From NCBI GenBank assembly GCA_023897205.1, contig JAHWDD010000001.1:7626001-7690000 (forward strand): a DNA stretch of 64,000 nt, read 5' to 3'. Below are positions 62,418 to 64,000 of this stretch, one piece after another. The position numbers and the translations under genes are program-made. The first letter of the stretch is position 1. Each line of letters opens with the position of its first letter. The notes under the pieces are model-generated. The model did no database searches and was not told where the DNA came from. It saw nothing but the letters and a program-made list of their open reading frames with translations. The DNA is from Exophiala sp. HKRS030. Taxonomy: Eukaryota > Ascomycota > Eurotiomycetes > Chaetothyriales > Herpotrichiellaceae.

Positions 62418-62606
62418 ATCAAAATTTGAACACGAAGGCTAGAACCCGTCCGCAGCTCTCTTTTGACACATTATTAGGCCCAGATAGATTTTCAAGCATC
62501 TTTAATCCTCCCTTGACTGTATTGATCGCTATTCCTGTACTTGGTCATTGTTACTGCAGTTCAACTGTTTGGACATGATTGCCTATGACATAGCTATAGT
62601 CTTTCT

Positions 62607-64000
62607 TCACTTCTTTCCCAAGACCCGGAAGGCAATGAAAGCACCACTAATAATCGTCAGAACTACTGTTGCTCCAAGCACCATGATCGCTTGGTCGAAA
62701 AACCCTGTCGCTCTTCCATCAGCTTGTCTTATTTCAGGCAGAGGCTGATCAGCCACCAACTTTGCCCAAGACTCGAGAGGCTTCGTGGATCGTGACCAAA
62801 CAACTTCGTTGGCAGTATCGGTAAGGCATGATGTGAGCTTCAGCCGTGGGCGTGGAAGACGAAAATTCTGGGGTGAGTATCGTGGTGACGGATTAGGCAC
62901 ATGACTTGGGATCTTTGGTGCAAGGGGACCGACTAGGGAACAATTAGCTTCTTCTTATAGATAAGGATGCGTGCTGCCATGCTTTGGTCATCACGTCAGA
63001 TCTAACTTACTGAGTAATTCAGTGGGAATGTGATTCATGCAGGATAATCGTGCGTCAATATTTCTTGCGACATAAGATGCTTCAGTCGGCGCAGCGAAAA
63101 TATATGAGCATTCGAGGGGATGTTCGATGCTGAAACTTGTCAATATGATCCCAAGAATTTCTGCGCAGTAGACTCACCTATTACACAGGTCGATGGCGTT
63201 ATCGAGGCTTGTAACTCGTTGAAATACAATCACTTGGTCTCTTATCCTGCTCCATTTTCGACTCTTATCACTGTAACAACGTAGGTAAGAATCTGATCCG
63301 ACCAACAGAACTGGCACAAACCTGTTGCTGGAAATCTCGATTATCATGCCTTTGGCTCCTGACATGATTACCTTGCAATACTGTATATTGTCAATATATT
63401 TGGTTGACTGCTCAGTCTTAACGTCTTTCTTGGCCGGCTGTGGTTCCTCTGGTCTCCTGCTGGAAATCTCAGTTGTGACAAACCCGATGAGATGGTGTAG
63501 AAAGTCATCTGCCACAAACTCATTGACCAGCACGACATCAGGAGCATACGGTGATTGGCCTTTGAATAGTATTCGCGCGCTACCAATCATCGATGCGGCC
63601 TTCGATATGTCGCTACTCCGGTCGACGATCGCTACCACCTTCGCAGAATCTGTGGATTGGCTTCCTGGAGCCTCGTCCCCATCGACTTGTGACAGAAAAA
63701 AACATTTTCCGAGGAATCTTTCTGACGGCCTCGTGGTGGTTAAACTGAAGGTGTCCTTATCAAGTGCTGAAGGAAGTATCTTCCGTAGCAGACAGGATAC
63801 TTGGCTCAAAGTCGTAGGCAACTAGGCAAAGCATACGTGAGAAGAAGCTCAAACAGCAAGACTGGCCACTCACCTCAATGACGACACAGTTTCCAGCAGC
63901 TATAGCTGCTAACAAGGCTGAAACTGTAGAATAAAGCAGGTTATATTTGCTTGGAACTAAGTAAACGATCCCTACACTTTTTGTAGCGCCTAGGCTGTGC
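62607..64000 (-). CDS. ALDH-like protein lacking the catalytic cysteine, C-terminal membrane anchor (5' end outside the window)
   Basis: A diverged member of the aldehyde dehydrogenase fold. Visible minus-strand exons are 63874-64000 (partial), 63178-63821, 63011-63129 and 62607-62932 (introns 52, 48 and 78 nt), about 405 residues. The cofactor region starts VGIVYLVPSKYN and continues LLAAIAAGNCVVIE, matching the ALDH 'IIGPWNYP... AAGNCVV' pattern. Where active ALDHs have GQ-x-C-x-APD, this protein has GQSPYAPDVVLV, so the catalytic cysteine is replaced by proline. RVTSLDNAIDL and IFAAPTEASYVA match the region after it. The tail ends in a transmembrane helix (IMVLGATVVLTIISGAFIAF) and a basic FRVLGKK. 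It is intact in the visible part. A structural, regulatory or altered-chemistry role is possible. Confidence 0.8.

Overview
The window is nuclear DNA of a filamentous ascomycete (Pezizomycotina). The protein-coding genes carry introns of about 40-140 nt with GT(A/G)NGT donors and YAG acceptors, intergenic gaps are 0.3-3 kb, and the gene families are typical of moulds: an LtrA-like membrane protein, a TMEM16 scramblase, an ENA-type sodium ATPase, a DHA2 drug exporter, a pisatin-demethylase-like P450, a Baeyer-Villiger monooxygenase and a PAS hybrid histidine kinase. I could not place it below subphylum; many accessory oxidoreductases would fit Eurotiomycetes such as Chaetothyriales, but that is a guess. 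I see no rRNA, no convincing tRNA, no CRISPR array and no intact transposon.

Layout. 0-10 kb: the 3' end of an unrecognised gene, cytosolic acetoacetyl-CoA thiolase (ERG10-like), an RBR ubiquitin ligase, an LtrA-like multi-pass protein and a small heat-shock protein. 10-20 kb: a Baeyer-Villiger monooxygenase, a TMEM16/anoctamin and a PMC-type Ca2+-ATPase. 21-30 kb: a secreted amidase with an unusual N-terminal domain, a small secreted protein made of two tandem copies of one domain, a GT62 mannosyltransferase-like protein and an acyltransferase-3 membrane protein. 30-34 kb: an ENA Na+/K+ ATPase. 36-49 kb: an accessory run of P450, DHA2 exporter, PhzF isomerase, short-chain dehydrogenase, secreted beta-helix protein and a linalool dehydratase/isomerase-like enzyme. 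49-52 kb: a gene-poor stretch. 52-56.5 kb: a 1458-residue hybrid histidine kinase. 57.9-64 kb: a second accessory run of SnoaL-like protein, SYLF protein, cupin, LigB/DODA-type extradiol dioxygenase and a membrane-anchored ALDH-like protein that lacks the catalytic cysteine.

Main hunting results. (1) Eight genes need a total of eleven single added bases to restore the conserved reading frame. Every one is a missing G or C on the coding strand, almost always in a run of the same base, and none is an insertion. Seventeen other genes are intact. Systematic base-calling or assembly deletion is the simplest explanation, but the bias, and the crowding of five sites in 58.8-61.7 kb, deserve read-level checking because gene predictors would wrongly split or truncate these genes. 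(2) The linalool dehydratase/isomerase-like protein keeps the paired cysteines of the bacterial enzyme and lies beside P450, SDR, PhzF and exporter genes: a candidate terpenoid-handling cluster not known to me. (3) The cupin and the ring-cleaving dioxygenase are divergently transcribed from a 364-bp gap, next to the cysteine-less ALDH: a candidate aromatic-catabolism or tailoring locus.

How the rest fits together: the Ca2+-ATPase, TMEM16 and ENA ATPase form a loose membrane ion/lipid homeostasis set, and the histidine kinase could feed the HOG stress pathway. These links are inference from families, not from shared regulation seen here.
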